Source: Laburnicola sp. R22_1
Taxonomy: Eukaryota; Ascomycota; Dothideomycetes; Pleosporales; Didymosphaeriaceae
Length of the DNA stretch: 64,000 bases
Assembly (NCBI GenBank): GCA_014281115.1
Contig: JACONQ010000018.1
Location: 1,984,001-2,048,000 of the forward strand
Direction of reading: 5' to 3'
Shown one piece after another: positions 39,290 to 48,275 of this stretch. The notes below the pieces were generated by a model, which was not told the origin of the DNA, did no database searches, and worked only from the letters and a program-made list of their open reading frames with translations. The position numbers and the translations under genes were made by a program. The first letter of the stretch is position 1, and the number at the start of each line of letters is the position of its first letter.

Positions 39290-39480
39290 TTTGATGTGGT
39301 CTAGAGGGACGGTGTCTATAACTAAGTTATGCTTTAGTACGAGGGTAGTTGGGGAGGCTGGTCTTACTTGGCGAGTCGAGGTAAAGTCGATGTTGCGCCA
39401 GGTGTTGGCTGAGAGTGGTTTCAAGTTGGATGGGATCAAGTATGTGATGATTGTACAAGACATGATGCAGAGAGGAGAAT

Positions 39481-39491
39481 GCTTATATACG
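39481..39491 (-). promoter_or_regulatory. TATA box of the secreted-protein gene
   Basis: GTATATAAGC on the minus strand, about 195 bp upstream of the chosen ATG at 39289. It is the only clear TATA motif upstream of the gene within the GC-balanced island. Confidence 0.45.
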
Positions 39492-39858
39492 CAAAACTTG
39501 GTCTGTAGGTGCTAAATGTTTTAACTTATTAAAGGTACCTTACAACGGCGTGTCCCAGCCTTGCTTAGCACGAAAACGGCGGTCAACTCCGTAAGGAGAG
39601 TATCCACTGCGGCCCCTAAAGGGTACATTTCGACAAATCCGCTCTTCAAGCTGCCAACATAATGCATTATTCAAACGGGCCGGAGCCTTTCCGTGCACTC
39701 GCAAATACGAAGAACTCCTAAATTAGAAGCAAAGTGAATATATATACGAGATTATATATTAGGCGCGCCCGACCAGCAAGATAGGCGTACCTAAATTTAA
39801 CTTGAAGTTTCGCATTCCTCGTAAAGACACAGGCCTTTGCGAGGCTATGTGTTAGCGA

Positions 39859-39952
39859 CATTGAAGATCTTCGTCGTGTGGAGATTCTAACCAAGTTCGA
39901 GTCCGCACCATACACAGAGAGGGTAAAACAGGAGGCACTAAAAACCTAGTAC
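39859..39952 (+). repeat. SINE-like short insertion, copy 4 (best preserved)
   Basis: 94 bp flanked by a perfect 12-bp direct repeat, ATGTGTTAGCGA (39847-39858 and 39953-39964). It contains AGTTCGAGTCC, matching the tRNA B-box consensus GGTTCGANTCC at all but the first position. No clear A box or poly-A tail. It lies in the gene island and shows little RIP, so it best represents the family. Confidence 0.72.
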
Positions 39953-39964
39953 ATGTGTTAGCGA

Positions 39965-40575
39965 TATAACTTAGACTGTTGTAGCTTAACACGCCAATCC
40001 GTCCTCTAATCCCTTTCTAGCAAACAAGGCCGCGCTCTGCGGCTAAATAGATGCACTAACTTGCTTCTTCGAATGCTATACAGCACAAAAGAGGTATGTT
40101 ATACGAACAGATTTCTACTAACTAGTAGCAGCACTAAGAGCAGGGTCTTGTACAGGTCCGCGTTCTTAGGAATACGCGACCTAATCCATTTTAGGATACA
40201 GAGTTACAGAGGCTACCTATTTTTAAGATATGTCCAAAGCGCCTTTGACAACCGGTTTGCGAAGACTTGCATCTATGCGTTTCTCTCGTCAAGGATGTGC
40301 TGAGGGCGTACTAGTATATGGGCCCTTTAGCTTTTTACGGCTCGCGAACAGGACAAAGCACTCTATTCTATATGAGTTGACTTCGAATAGCGTCCTCAAC
40401 CGCGTTAATGAAGAGCTCGTGTACTCCGGTCGGCATGCGAACAACGAGCTGATGGCTTTTTTTTGTTGTAATTATGCCTGCGCATCTCTATCATTTGCTG
40501 CCAGCTCTATTGCGCATAAGCACACGCACTGCATTTATCCTTTACATATCCTAATAGTGCCTTATCTTAGCTAAG
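39965..40575. other. Intergenic, no gene assigned
   Basis: Overlapping plus-strand frames (40061-40303, 40230-40574) have no domain, signal peptide or plausible composition. I regard them as chance frames. Confidence 0.45.
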
Positions 40576-40850
40576 CTAGCGCTTTATCTTATCGCACTCT
40601 AGGCTTGTGTAAAGGATTTCTTGTTGGTTGGCGGAGGCGTTAAAGGAGCGAAACTCAAGGGTGGCGTCGTCTGTTGGTGTGATGCTGGACGACTCTGCGA
40701 CGTAGACATAACCGTACGTTGTAGCGCATTGCGAGCGTTGTACGATGGCAGTTGCGCCGTCTGATTGTGGTTTAGAAACTGGGCGCCCCGTTGACTCAGC
40801 AACAGCCATGCGACCGCTAAGGCCGACGATGTAATTGTGACTTGTGATGC
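40576..40850 (-). pseudogene. C-terminal exon or fragment of an unidentified protein
   Basis: The minus-strand frame is open from a possible splice acceptor (TTGTTGCAG, just upstream of about 40850) to TAG at 40576-40578, giving roughly 90 residues. It reads HNYIVGLSGRMAVAES at the start, ATTYGYVYVAESSS in the middle and ends DKIKR. The TYGY segment followed by an acidic beta-rich tail vaguely recalls the C-terminus of secreted phosphoesterases, but this is too weak to name. An overlapping frame (40599-40886) starts with a hydrophobic MVTSFSLVLLQFA and could be read as a signal peptide. No upstream exon is evident, so this is probably a remnant. Confidence 0.3.
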
Positions 40851-41113
40851 GAACTGCAACAATACCAAACTAAAACTAGTCACCACTCCCGCACTGCCTT
40901 GGCTGTGCTTAATCTAGCTTCTATGAGCCCTGTTCTGGTTCCTAACGTGGAGCCGTTTTGGTCTCTGGATCCTCCTTACTGTTTGGAGACCTTTGCCTGA
41001 ATCTGACCCCGCTACTCGGCCCCGTAAATCTGGGGACGTACATTAGCGTATAACGGGCCTATGCCTCGTGTGCATCGTACTTCGAATGTGCCCATCTGTC
41101 CTAGCTTACTAAC

Positions 41114-41393
41114 ATGGATCCGGCATCCAGTGTCGAGGGACTAATAAGCCTTGCTGAAAAGATTCATGATTGCAGGTGGATATCCGATTTGTAGCTAGAC
41201 AAGTAAGCTAGATGAATGGAGCGTACATGGCTTTCCAGCCGCAGACGATGAAACTGCCACTGCGCTCTATCCTTTCCTACAGCGGTCATGGTTCCACCGC
41301 ATCTGGACTATGCACGAAGGACTTTGGCAAGTTCGCACTCAAAAGGAGATGGCAAAGTGGGTTATAGATGTGAATTACTATATAGCTCTATAG
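41114..41393 (+). pseudogene. HET-domain protein relic
   Basis: Two plus-strand pieces. The first (ATG at 41114) reads MDPASSVEGLISLAEKIHD, like the helix preceding the conserved Trp motif of heterokaryon-incompatibility (HET) domains, and meets a stop. After a frame change, about 41228-41393 reads LYPFLQRSWFHRIWTMHEGL, the hallmark RPWFxRxWxxQE block of HET domains, then ends at TAG. The domain's N-terminus and everything after the motif are missing. HET proteins trigger cell death on fusion of unlike strains; this copy is dead. The HET motif is fairly clear; the extent is not. Confidence 0.6.
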
Positions 41394-41532
41394 CAATATC
41401 CCATAGCACATAGACGCTGGTAGAAACGTCAAGCCACAGCACTGGGACAAAAGCCCGAGTACCATGTGTGACCCCAGGATGAGCAATACCAAGGCCAGCT
41501 GTACTCAGACTTTTGTCGTTGTGACTGTACCT

Positions 41533-42111
41533 TTACTTGGTGTCGCCTGGCTCAGTGTCCTTAGGAGGCGCTTTTGGACCAATAATACCCCAGTTATGAG
41601 GGCTGCCAGGAGGATAAAGCGTGCCTTTTGGATAAGCCTTCATGTTCATCTTAGGCAATCCCGGTGGTACACCCGCCCCTACAACACCAGCTCCTTGGTC
41701 TTCCTTCGTTGTCTTGTCCGCTCCCTTGCCTTCTTTGGTAGACTCCTGCGCTGTGGTGTTGGCAGTCCCTGGTCTGTACTCTTCGTAGTAACTTTGCGTG
41801 GTGTTGGAAGCCTGCGCTGCGGTGTTGGCCTTCCCTGGTCTGTATTCTTCGTAGTAACTTCGCTTGCTCGAAGCAGCGAGAGCACGAGCCTGCCGTTCAG
41901 GGTTCCCTTCTGCATATTCATCGTAGTAACTTTGGTTGCTCTTGGAATCAGCGAGAGCACGAGCCTGCCGTTTAGGGTTCCCTTCTGCAAATTCGTCGTA
42001 GTAACTTCGGTAGCTCTTGGAATCAGCGAGAGCACGAGCTTGCCGTTTAGGGTTCCCTTCTGCATATTCGTCGTAATAGCTGGTCTTGCGTTTATCATCG
42101 GAAGAGGACAT
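41533..42111 (-). CDS. Tandem-repeat, intrinsically disordered protein
   Basis: 192 aa, strongly hydrophilic, with no signal peptide or membrane segment. After a ten-residue Ser/Asp/Lys leader come five tandem units: residues 11-35 and 36-60 are 25-aa repeats of the type SYYDE(Y/F)AEGNPKRQARAL, 61-84 is a close variant, and 85-106 and 107 onward are a divergent form, SYYEEYRPG(K/T)ANT. A Lys/Glu/Thr-rich linker leads to a Pro/Gly-rich tail with LYPPGSPHNWGIIGPKAPP. I do not recognise the family. The 75-bp DNA repeat keeps frames open on the other strand and in another frame; this frame is chosen for its regular, low-hydrophobicity repeats and its ATG at the start of the leader. Same strand as NOP16, 306 bp further on. 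Confidence 0.6.
   Translation of the reverse strand: MSSSDDKRKTSYYDEYAEGNPKRQARALADSKSYRSYYDEFAEGNPKRQARALADSKSNQSYYDEYAEGNPERQARALAASSKRSYYEEYRPGKANTAAQASNTTQSYYEEYRPGTANTTAQESTKEGKGADKTTKEDQGAGVVGAGVPPGLPKMNMKAYPKGTLYPPGSPHNWGIIGPKAPPKDTEPGDTK
41880..42080. repeat. 75-bp tandem DNA repeat, about 2.7 copies
   Basis: Units beginning with AGCGAGAGCACGAGC recur at about 41876, 41952 and 42027. They encode the first three protein repeats of the gene at 41533-42111 and are more alike at the DNA level than needed, suggesting recent unit duplication or homogenisation. Confidence 0.7.
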
Positions 42112-42417
42112 CGTATAATTCGTCGAAGGGACCCTGGGTACCGTATACGCAGTCGAAATCGTTTCGTCGTGGGCTGGGCTGGGCTGACCGAGGCTGTGGA
42201 AGTGGAAGTGGTAATGGTAGTGAAGCTGATAATTTGATTCAAGAAGTATTGGTATGCTGAAATCGTAGATATGAAGAGGGAAGGAAGGAGGAGGGCATAC
42301 GAAGTTGGTTTTATATGCCTCTATGACTGTTGCGATGGTCCTACCATGTTGCTACCACCTACGCATAGTGAGTCAACGACCGCCGACCCGTGGTGCTAAC
42401 AAGAGAAGAGCCCTCGG

Positions 42418-43190
42418 TCAGGTCCAAACCTTACGCTCTTTCCCCTTCGCATCCTTCCACTTGTTCACACGCTTACGGATATCTGCCGCTGTTTGCTGCA
42501 TCGGGTTGAGCTTCCTGTCCCGGCTCATCTTGACATGGTCGTCGCCGTACTTCTGGACGAGGCGCTCGATCCATTCTGCTTCCCTCTGGCTCTGGCTGCG
42601 CGGCGCTTTCCTCGCTCCGTTCCTCGCGGCTTCCTCCAGCTGCCGGATGACGGGATTGTCGCTTCTCTCCCGCGGAACCATTGCAAAGCCGTTCCACTCG
42701 ACGCCGCCGTCGTCTTCATCCAACTCATTCAGCGGGTCATTGAGCGGATTGTCGTTCACCGACTCCTCGCCGACTACCCGCAGGATTGCGCCCGTCTCCG
42801 GGTCGCGCTCCACTTCCAGCTCCTCCAGCTCTACTGGTTGAGGCTTCTGGCTCACGATGTTCAGCCTGTCGGCTGTGCTATCTGGCGCGGCATCGGCGCG
42901 CGACGACCGCGGGTCGTTCAAGCCGAGCGAGCGTATCGTCTTTTCGGTGCCGCCCGTCGCATGGTTGAGGCGCGCGGTGAGGCCGAGTCGCTGGTAGTTC
43001 TGAGAGAGCGTCTCTTTCTGGTTCCTGCAACATGAACATCAGCTCGGACTGCGCGACGGTCCTCTGCGCGGAAGACGTACCAGTTCGCGGCTATGATGGG
43101 ATTCTGGAGGATCTTCTTCTTGGACGGCTGCTTGTGACGCAGCTTCGGTATCGAGGACTTGTTCTTCTTCTTCTGCAGCTCGCGACCCAT
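42418..43190 (-). CDS. NOP16: 60S ribosome biogenesis protein Nop16
   Basis: Two exons, 43190-43081 and 43024-42418, joined by a 56-bp GTACGT...TTGCAG intron (43025-43080) that splits the Trp codon of AANW; 238 aa, close to the 231 aa of yeast Nop16. The N-terminus is the family hallmark: MGRELQKKKNKSS, a basic stretch, then NPIIAANW followed by NQKETLSQNYQRLGLTARLN. The acidic middle (ELDEDDGGVEW) and the C-terminal block (EAEWIERLVQKYGDDHVKMSRD, LNPMQQTAADIRKR) also match. Nop16 acts in nucleolar pre-60S particles. It is divergent to the zinc transporter gene, with 230 bp between start codons. Confidence 0.95.
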
Positions 43191-43420
43191 GTTGGCGATA
43201 TTCCACGCAGCAGGCAAGCGGTGAGTCAAGGTTGATAGCGAGGTGTGACTGTGAGTGACTGTGCAGTCGGCCGACGCTGTTGTTCGCCGTCGCCGCTCCG
43301 CCAAAATTTCCCTAGCTCCCCGCTGCCGCTTATCGATTATGCGATTACTAAGCAGTCCCTGCGGCTCCGGCCGTGAGCGAGGGCTGCACTGCCACGTCTC
43401 TCTCCCCATATCGATCCATC
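43191..43420. promoter_or_regulatory. Shared promoter region of NOP16 and the ZIP gene
   Basis: 230 bp between the divergent start codons at 43190 (minus) and 43421 (plus). No TATA box; GC-balanced with short GTGACTGTGAGTGACTGTG direct repeats at about 43244-43263. A shared promoter is inferred from spacing only. Confidence 0.4.
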
Positions 43421-44822
43421 ATGGTGTCGCGTTGCAACAAGACGCTGCTATCTCTCTCCCTCTTTCTTGCCGTATGGGCATGGAACGTCTCCGCAGCAGC
43501 GGTACAGAGCGAGGCGGGCGCAGGCGGAAAGCTGAGCGCCTCGCAGATTGAAGAGCAATTACAGGTACGTACCTACGGCGCGTGCTCAACCCGAGAAGCA
43601 AATTGAAGCTCACCACCATCTGCCACAGAACTGCTCTCTCGTCCAGGCCCTCAATGCGCACAAGGTAGCGACCCGTCCTGCCAGTTCGAGCCTGACCTCC
43701 AGAGTCTTCGCATTCCTCTTTCCCGGCAGCCCCGCCGTCAATGCTCTCCTAGCGACCCTGTACATTTCTGGCCCGCCCAATTTCCTCCTCGCATTATGTC
43801 CACCCGACATTGATCCCTCGTCGCTGTCCGTTATGGTGGCCTTCGCTGTGGGCGGCTTGTTAGGTGACACTCTGTTCCACCTTCTCCCCGAGATCTTCCT
43901 CGGTGAAGACGAGCACGACAAGGTGAAATTTGTCATGGTTGAGCCCAATAAGAACTTGCTGCTTGGCGTAGCCATCATGGTGGGCTTCGTGACCTTTGTG
44001 GCCATGGATAAGGGCTTGCGGATAGCCACGGGCGGCGAGGGTGGCCATGATCACTCCCACGGACATTCTCATGAACATGTTGGAGTAACTGCCAAGTCTA
44101 CTGGAGCGGAGCTCAAAGGTATGCCATGCGCCTAGGTGCTCTCGTGATTTTAATGCTTGGTAGGCTCCCAGGATAGCGTCCGTGCCCGTAAACCCGCTGC
44201 GAACAGTGTCGTTCCATCTGCCACTGCACAGGAAAAGGAAAAGGAGAAGGAGATCAGTGCCAGTGTCAAGCTTGGTGGCTATCTGAACCTCATTGCCGAC
44301 TTCACTCACAACATAACGGACGGACTGGCGATGAGTTCATCCTTTTATGCTTCTCCAACCATTGGCGCAACCACGACTGTTGCTGTCTTCTTCCACGAAA
44401 TCCCGCACGAAGTAGGTGACTTTGCGCTCCTCATCCAGTCTGGTTTCAGCAAGCGAGCCGCCATGGGCGCGCAGTTTATCACTGCACTGGGAGCATTACT
44501 CGGCACATGCATTGGCATTGCTGTCCAGGAGCTTGGAGGGAACTCTGCCTCTACTGAGATCGAAGGGCCCGGCCTGTTCGGAACAAGTCTACGCTGGGGA
44601 GATATGCTGCTACCCTTCACCGCCGGTACCTTCCTCTACGTGGGGACGGTCGCAGTCATCCCCGAGCTCCTCGAGACGGGCCCTGACAAGGGCAAGGAGC
44701 TCAGGAAGACTTTGACGCAATTCGCGGCCATGCTCGCCGGAGCGGCGATCATGCTTGTGTGAGTCGCAACACCCAAGAGCCAACTTGAAGTACTGACAAA
44801 TTGTAGCATATCTTGGGATTGA
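43421..44822 (+). CDS. YKE4: ZIP zinc transporter, LIV-1 / YKE4-like
   Basis: Four exons: 43421-43564, 43629-44118, 44164-44758, 44807-44822; introns of 64, 45 and 48 bp; 414 aa. The last intron (GTGAGT...TACTGAC...TTGTAG) replaces an early stop with a five-residue end, VISWD. Features: signal peptide (residues 1-25), first membrane helices (FLFPGSPAVNALLATLYISG, VMVAFAVGGLLGDTLFHLLPE), a His-rich loop (GGHDHSHGHSHEH), helix IV with NLIADFTHNITDGLAM and helix V with HEIPHEVGDF, the LIV-1 signature (HExPHExGD) that binds Zn in the pore. Fungal members resemble yeast Yke4 and animal ZIP7/ZIP13, which move zinc across ER/Golgi membranes. An alternative acceptor at 43646 would drop six residues but break the NCSLVQALN stretch, so 43628 is preferred. 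Confidence 0.93.
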
Positions 44823-45255
44823 TCTGTTTCCATCTTCTTGCCTTTTCTCTTGTCGTCCGCATAGCATTTCCGATGTGATCGTAACCTAAGATTAGTAAAG
44901 TAATAGAGCTTCCGCATTGCAGCCCCTACCTCTCTACGATCCCTGCCCCCACCCTGAGTGACTCTACCCACCGCAAACCCATGGGCCGTAGAACCAACTA
45001 CATCCTCTCATACCGTTCAAGACGACATTAGCTCCGCGATTGTCGGGTCTGTTCTGAAGCTTCATTTACATACAAACTAAGGATGTTTTGCAACCTCCGC
45101 CGTAGGGAGACAACGGCTTAGCTTAAAAACTAGAATGCTTTTTAGGAGTTAGAGAAAGGTGGCGTGCTAATCCCGCAAGAGCGCTAGTAGTTTCTTAAGA
45201 AGTTAAGAGTTAAAGGTGCAAGTTCACTAGATCTAGTTGTCAAATTATTGGTGTT
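44823..45255. other. Intergenic region, no gene seen
   Basis: 3' flank of the zinc transporter gene and beyond. No frame worth reporting on either strand. Confidence 0.5.
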
Positions 45256-45549
45256 TCACCCCTGGCTTCTCAACTTCCAGGCGGTTGTCTTTATCGTAGA
45301 AGGATTCCTGCCATGTTTCTGGCAGAGCTCCAACTGTTTCTCAATCGCTATTGGTAGTGCCTCCTTGTTAGAAATAAAGGACGTGGGTAGAAGCACTTGA
45401 AATGTGTGCATCTTAACGATGGGGCAACCGAGATCGGAGAGCCTAAAGATCGGTAGCGCATAGGAGTAGAGAAGGACGTCTTCAGCGCTTTGAGCGGTTA
45501 TATTCGAGTGATGATAGAACGACCTAAACGGAGCGGGGTTCTTGATGCT
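45256..45549 (-). pseudogene. Coding-like relic, family unknown
   Basis: A minus-strand frame of 98 codons without an ATG at its head, ending in TGA at 45256-45258. It reads smoothly: NPAPFRSFYHHSNI, AEDVLLYSYALPIFRLSD, CPIVKMHTFQVLLPTSFI, KEALPIAIEKQLELCQKHG. The composition is that of a folded protein, and the opposite strand has nothing comparable. It could be the last exon of a lost gene. I do not recognise the family. Confidence 0.35.
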
Positions 45550-45977
45550 TTAGGGGTGTGTTAGTTGGTAGGTACCGAGTTTGATTAAAAGGTGCGACAG
45601 GTATCTTATGAATCAGACGCTCCGCAAGCAGCTTACTAGAAGGTACTCTCTACGCTCCGCGAGTATTCGCACCAACCACGAACAGCAGAGCATCTAATTT
45701 ATGAGATAGCGTACAACCCTACACTGTAGTGTAAGCAGGTTGGTTACAGGGGACAAATCTCTCCTAACTCACTGTCCACGACAACCGAAACAGCACTGCC
45801 CATTTCATTTCATTCATTCATTCATTCATATCCGTTTATAGTCGACCCAACCTTTTGCCCACGTTTGTATCAACAACAACTTCGTTTTCTCTTTATGTAG
45901 AAAAATTAAATCCCACATTAGCTTACCACCTACACACTACCTATATATTTACGTTTACTTGCTATACCGCTCATGCA

Positions 45978-46460
45978 ATGAGATTCTCACTCCCGTTCCT
46001 CATCGGCTTGCTGCTGCCCCTTCTCTCCACCGCTTCATACACCCCCACCCTCTCTTCAGCACTTTCCGCTCGAGCTGCCATCACCTCGCTACCTCCCGCC
46101 ACTGCTCCGCCTTCTCGCCGCGATGACAACTTCGATCCAGGTATTCCGCCTCTCTTATTAGACCTCCCTACGGTGTCAATCGCAGAGCCGTCCACACCAT
46201 CTCTCTCACTCAACCTCCCACCCAAGACCTGCACGCCTGGCTTCAGCTCATACGCAACTCCTGGCCTCGATGGCTACGTTCCTGCCGATGCATGCAATGC
46301 GCTGTGGGTGTACTTGCCAAACTTCGCCGCAGCAGTAGCTTTCTCTATTCTGTTCCGAATCTTTTGGGAAGTAGGTGGAGGATGCGTCTCGTTCGAGATG
46401 TCCAATCGCTTTGGGCGGTTGATATTATTAACCGTTACTACCCGGGCACTCGGTTATTGA
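45978..46460 (+). pseudogene. Truncated membrane protein, possibly RTA1-like
   Basis: 160 codons from the ATG at 45978, which starts a clear signal peptide (MRFSLPFLIGLLLPLLSTAS). A Pro/Ser-rich region follows, then CTPGFSSY...GYVPADACNALWVYLPNFAAAVAFSILFRIF, which resembles the N-terminal part and first helix of fungal RTA1-type seven-helix proteins (GY.P...CNA...Y.P.F.AA..F..LF). The frame then loses sense and stops at 46458-46460; the expected further helices are absent. A donor-like GTAGGT follows at about 46371, but no continuation could be found. The upstream in-frame ATG at 45855 would hide the signal peptide and is rejected. Confidence 0.4.
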
Positions 46461-46671
46461 GTCTAATCATAGCTCTTCTTGAGGTCACAGTTGCTAAGAT
46501 TACACGTAACGAAGATGCTGCGGAGAATCTGCATTCGATCGTTACCTAGGTACCTGATTACTAAATTTGGGCATTGACGTGGATTAACTTTTGCATTCAT
46601 GCCCAGATTGGTTGATGTGGTTTTCCTCTGCGATGCTACCCTACTCTACTCAGCTCTTTCCTCCGCACAGA

Positions 46672-47797
46672 ATGGAGCTTGCTGAAGGCAAGTATTGCTA
46701 TACCCCCAATGGAATTTTGTTCCGTATATTGTTCTCCGCTAACTTCCAGATAACAGCTTTCGTGTGCAACAGATTATCAATTGCGATTCTACCCTACAGA
46801 ATGAGGGCGATGTCCGGTCAGAGCTGGAGAGGTGTCCGGCGTCTCTTGGACATTCCAATCATCTAGGGCAGAATGCTCTGCATTTGATTTCTGATTGGAC
46901 CAACGGATTCAAGATCCTTGCCGAATCTGGGTACATTACCGACGAAGCCTTGGAGCAGCAAGACCTGGCCCTTTGGCATGCATTGGACTATGCAGCTCGT
47001 CGTGGAAACCTAGAGATAGTGGAACGCCTTGTAGATTTGGGTGCGCCTTTCAACTTTGACGAATTACATTGGATGGAAGCCAGATGCCGAAGGCTACTCA
47101 TTTCAACGCTCAACAAGAGACGCCGAGAGCTGAAAGATCTCGCAGCCTCCGCAACGGCTAGAGACATGGAATCATTTGGCCCCTTCTGGACCGAAGCTGC
47201 TACTGGGGAGTACCTACGTTGCTTATACCCGAAAGGGGTGACCCCTACCAAATTCCACAGAGCGTTGGTGCTTCCGGAAAGAACTCTTTTTCATAGATAC
47301 ATTATTTACCAAGAGGTACCAGAAGACTTGGCCGGGACTACGCGACCCCTCCATGCTATATCCGATCTGGGCTTTCACAATTATGCTACGAACTTGCGTT
47401 GCATCACCATTGGAATTTTTCGAGTGTTGCTCTAATATTCATTGGAATGCTGACATGAATCTCTCGAGCTCACCCACACACCCTCAAGGGAATGGTAAGA
47501 GAATAGGAAGAGGTAATAAGGATCCACAATGAGGAGGCTATTAGTCTGGATATTTTGGAGACTCTGATGGAGGACTTCGCTGCAAAGTTCGCTGCCCTCG
47601 GCAATGTCTTTGAGGAATTCATCACGGGATACTGGAGAGAGCAAATGGAGAAAAAGCTTTACCAGAGGAATCAAATTCCGCTGGAGGAACTTTATCACCA
47701 GAGAGAGCATGGCGTATGGTTGAGGGAGCGTGATCTGCGAGACGACTTCTTCTCACAGCTATGGGCTTGCGGGTGTAGCAAGTGCAGACAGACATGA
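46672..47797 (+). CDS. Ankyrin-repeat protein, spliced (GC-AG first intron)
   Basis: Proposed exons 46672-46687, 46750-47423 and 47507-47797 give an open frame of 326 aa. Intron 1 (46688-46749) starts with GC in a strong donor context (GAAG/GCAAGT) and ends CTAACTTCCAG. Intron 2 (47424-47506) is weaker (GTGTTG donor, TAG acceptor) but joins the frames in phase. The middle contains ankyrin-like units: GQNALHLISDWTNGFKILAESGY, then WHALDYAARRGNLEIVERLVDLGAP. The last exon is helical and charged (NEEAISLDILETLMEDFAAKF) and ends WACGCSKCRQT, like the Cys-containing tail segments of fungal ankyrin proteins. If intron 2 is not real, the gene is a frameshifted remnant. Target unknown; related fungal proteins are common near NLR-type genes. 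Confidence 0.5.
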
Positions 47798-47908
47798 CAT
47801 AGTCCCAGATTAATGGGGCTAAAGCAGAATAACTTACACGTTTAATAGGCTTTAATAGAAAATATGTGCGCCTCTTCTCTATTCCTCTGTTCCGCGTTAG
47901 AGACCTTT

Positions 47909-48275
47909 TCAACTTGGCAAGTTCCTGCACATGTTTGCTTCCACTTGCTCGGAAATCGCTCCAGTGTACTTGTCTTTGAGTTGGTATGAACCATTCCCGA
48001 GCCACTTGAGCACCAAAAACGGACCTAATGCGCCTCTCGCACCAGGAATTACCACGTAGACCGTGTCGCCTTCTTGATACAAAGAGGATGTGGGGTACTA
48101 AACTTCTCTTAGTGGGCGCCTTAAACACGTTGTTGAATACACAAACATCTGCAGCGGCTGTGGCATATCGATTTACATGTCCTTTAACGTCTGGCTCTTT
48201 GAGCTTTGCCGTTTCATCTCCCAGTATGGTTGCGGACGTAGCTTCATCATGCTTGATATCTTGTTCCGTCGCCAT
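47909..48275 (-). CDS. 95-aa conserved-type small protein, SH3/KOW-like barrel
   Basis: Exon 1 48275-48177 (33 codons) and exon 2 48097-47909, with a 79-bp intron (48098-48176; GTAAAT donor, GTTTAG acceptor) in phase 0. Exon 1 is acidic and hydrophilic (MATEQDIKHDEATSATILGD). Exon 2 is beta-rich: YQEGDTVYVVIPGARGALGPF, then LVLKWLGNGSYQLKDKYTGA and a short tail. The pattern xGDxVYVV...GPFLVLKxLxxGxYQLKD is that of a small fungal hypothetical family that looks like an SH3 or KOW barrel; function unknown. A 262-codon frame on the same strand (47622-48410) reads through the intron in the wrong frame and is rejected. Convergent with the ankyrin gene, with 111 bp between stop codons. Confidence 0.55.

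Noticed and set aside
39290..39463. N-terminal extension of the secreted cysteine-rich protein
   Set aside because: It would bury a good signal peptide, and its ATG lies only about 20 bp from the TATA box.
39859..39952. A tRNA gene
   Set aside because: Only the B-box-like part is present; no acceptor stem, anticodon arm or A box can be folded.
40061..40574. Two overlapping plus-strand frames of 80 and 114 codons
   Set aside because: No homology signal, signal peptide or splice logic; likely chance frames.
41464..42237. 257-codon plus-strand frame with repeated Ser/Leu/Phe/Val segments
   Set aside because: Antisense to the SYYDE repeat gene; its repeats mirror the 75-bp DNA unit and its product has an implausible composition.
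41679..42242. 187-codon minus-strand frame overlapping the repeat gene
   Set aside because: Third frame kept open by the same DNA repeat; no domain, signal or splice context.
42493..43035. 180-codon plus-strand frame over NOP16
   Set aside because: Shadow of the Nop16 coding strand.
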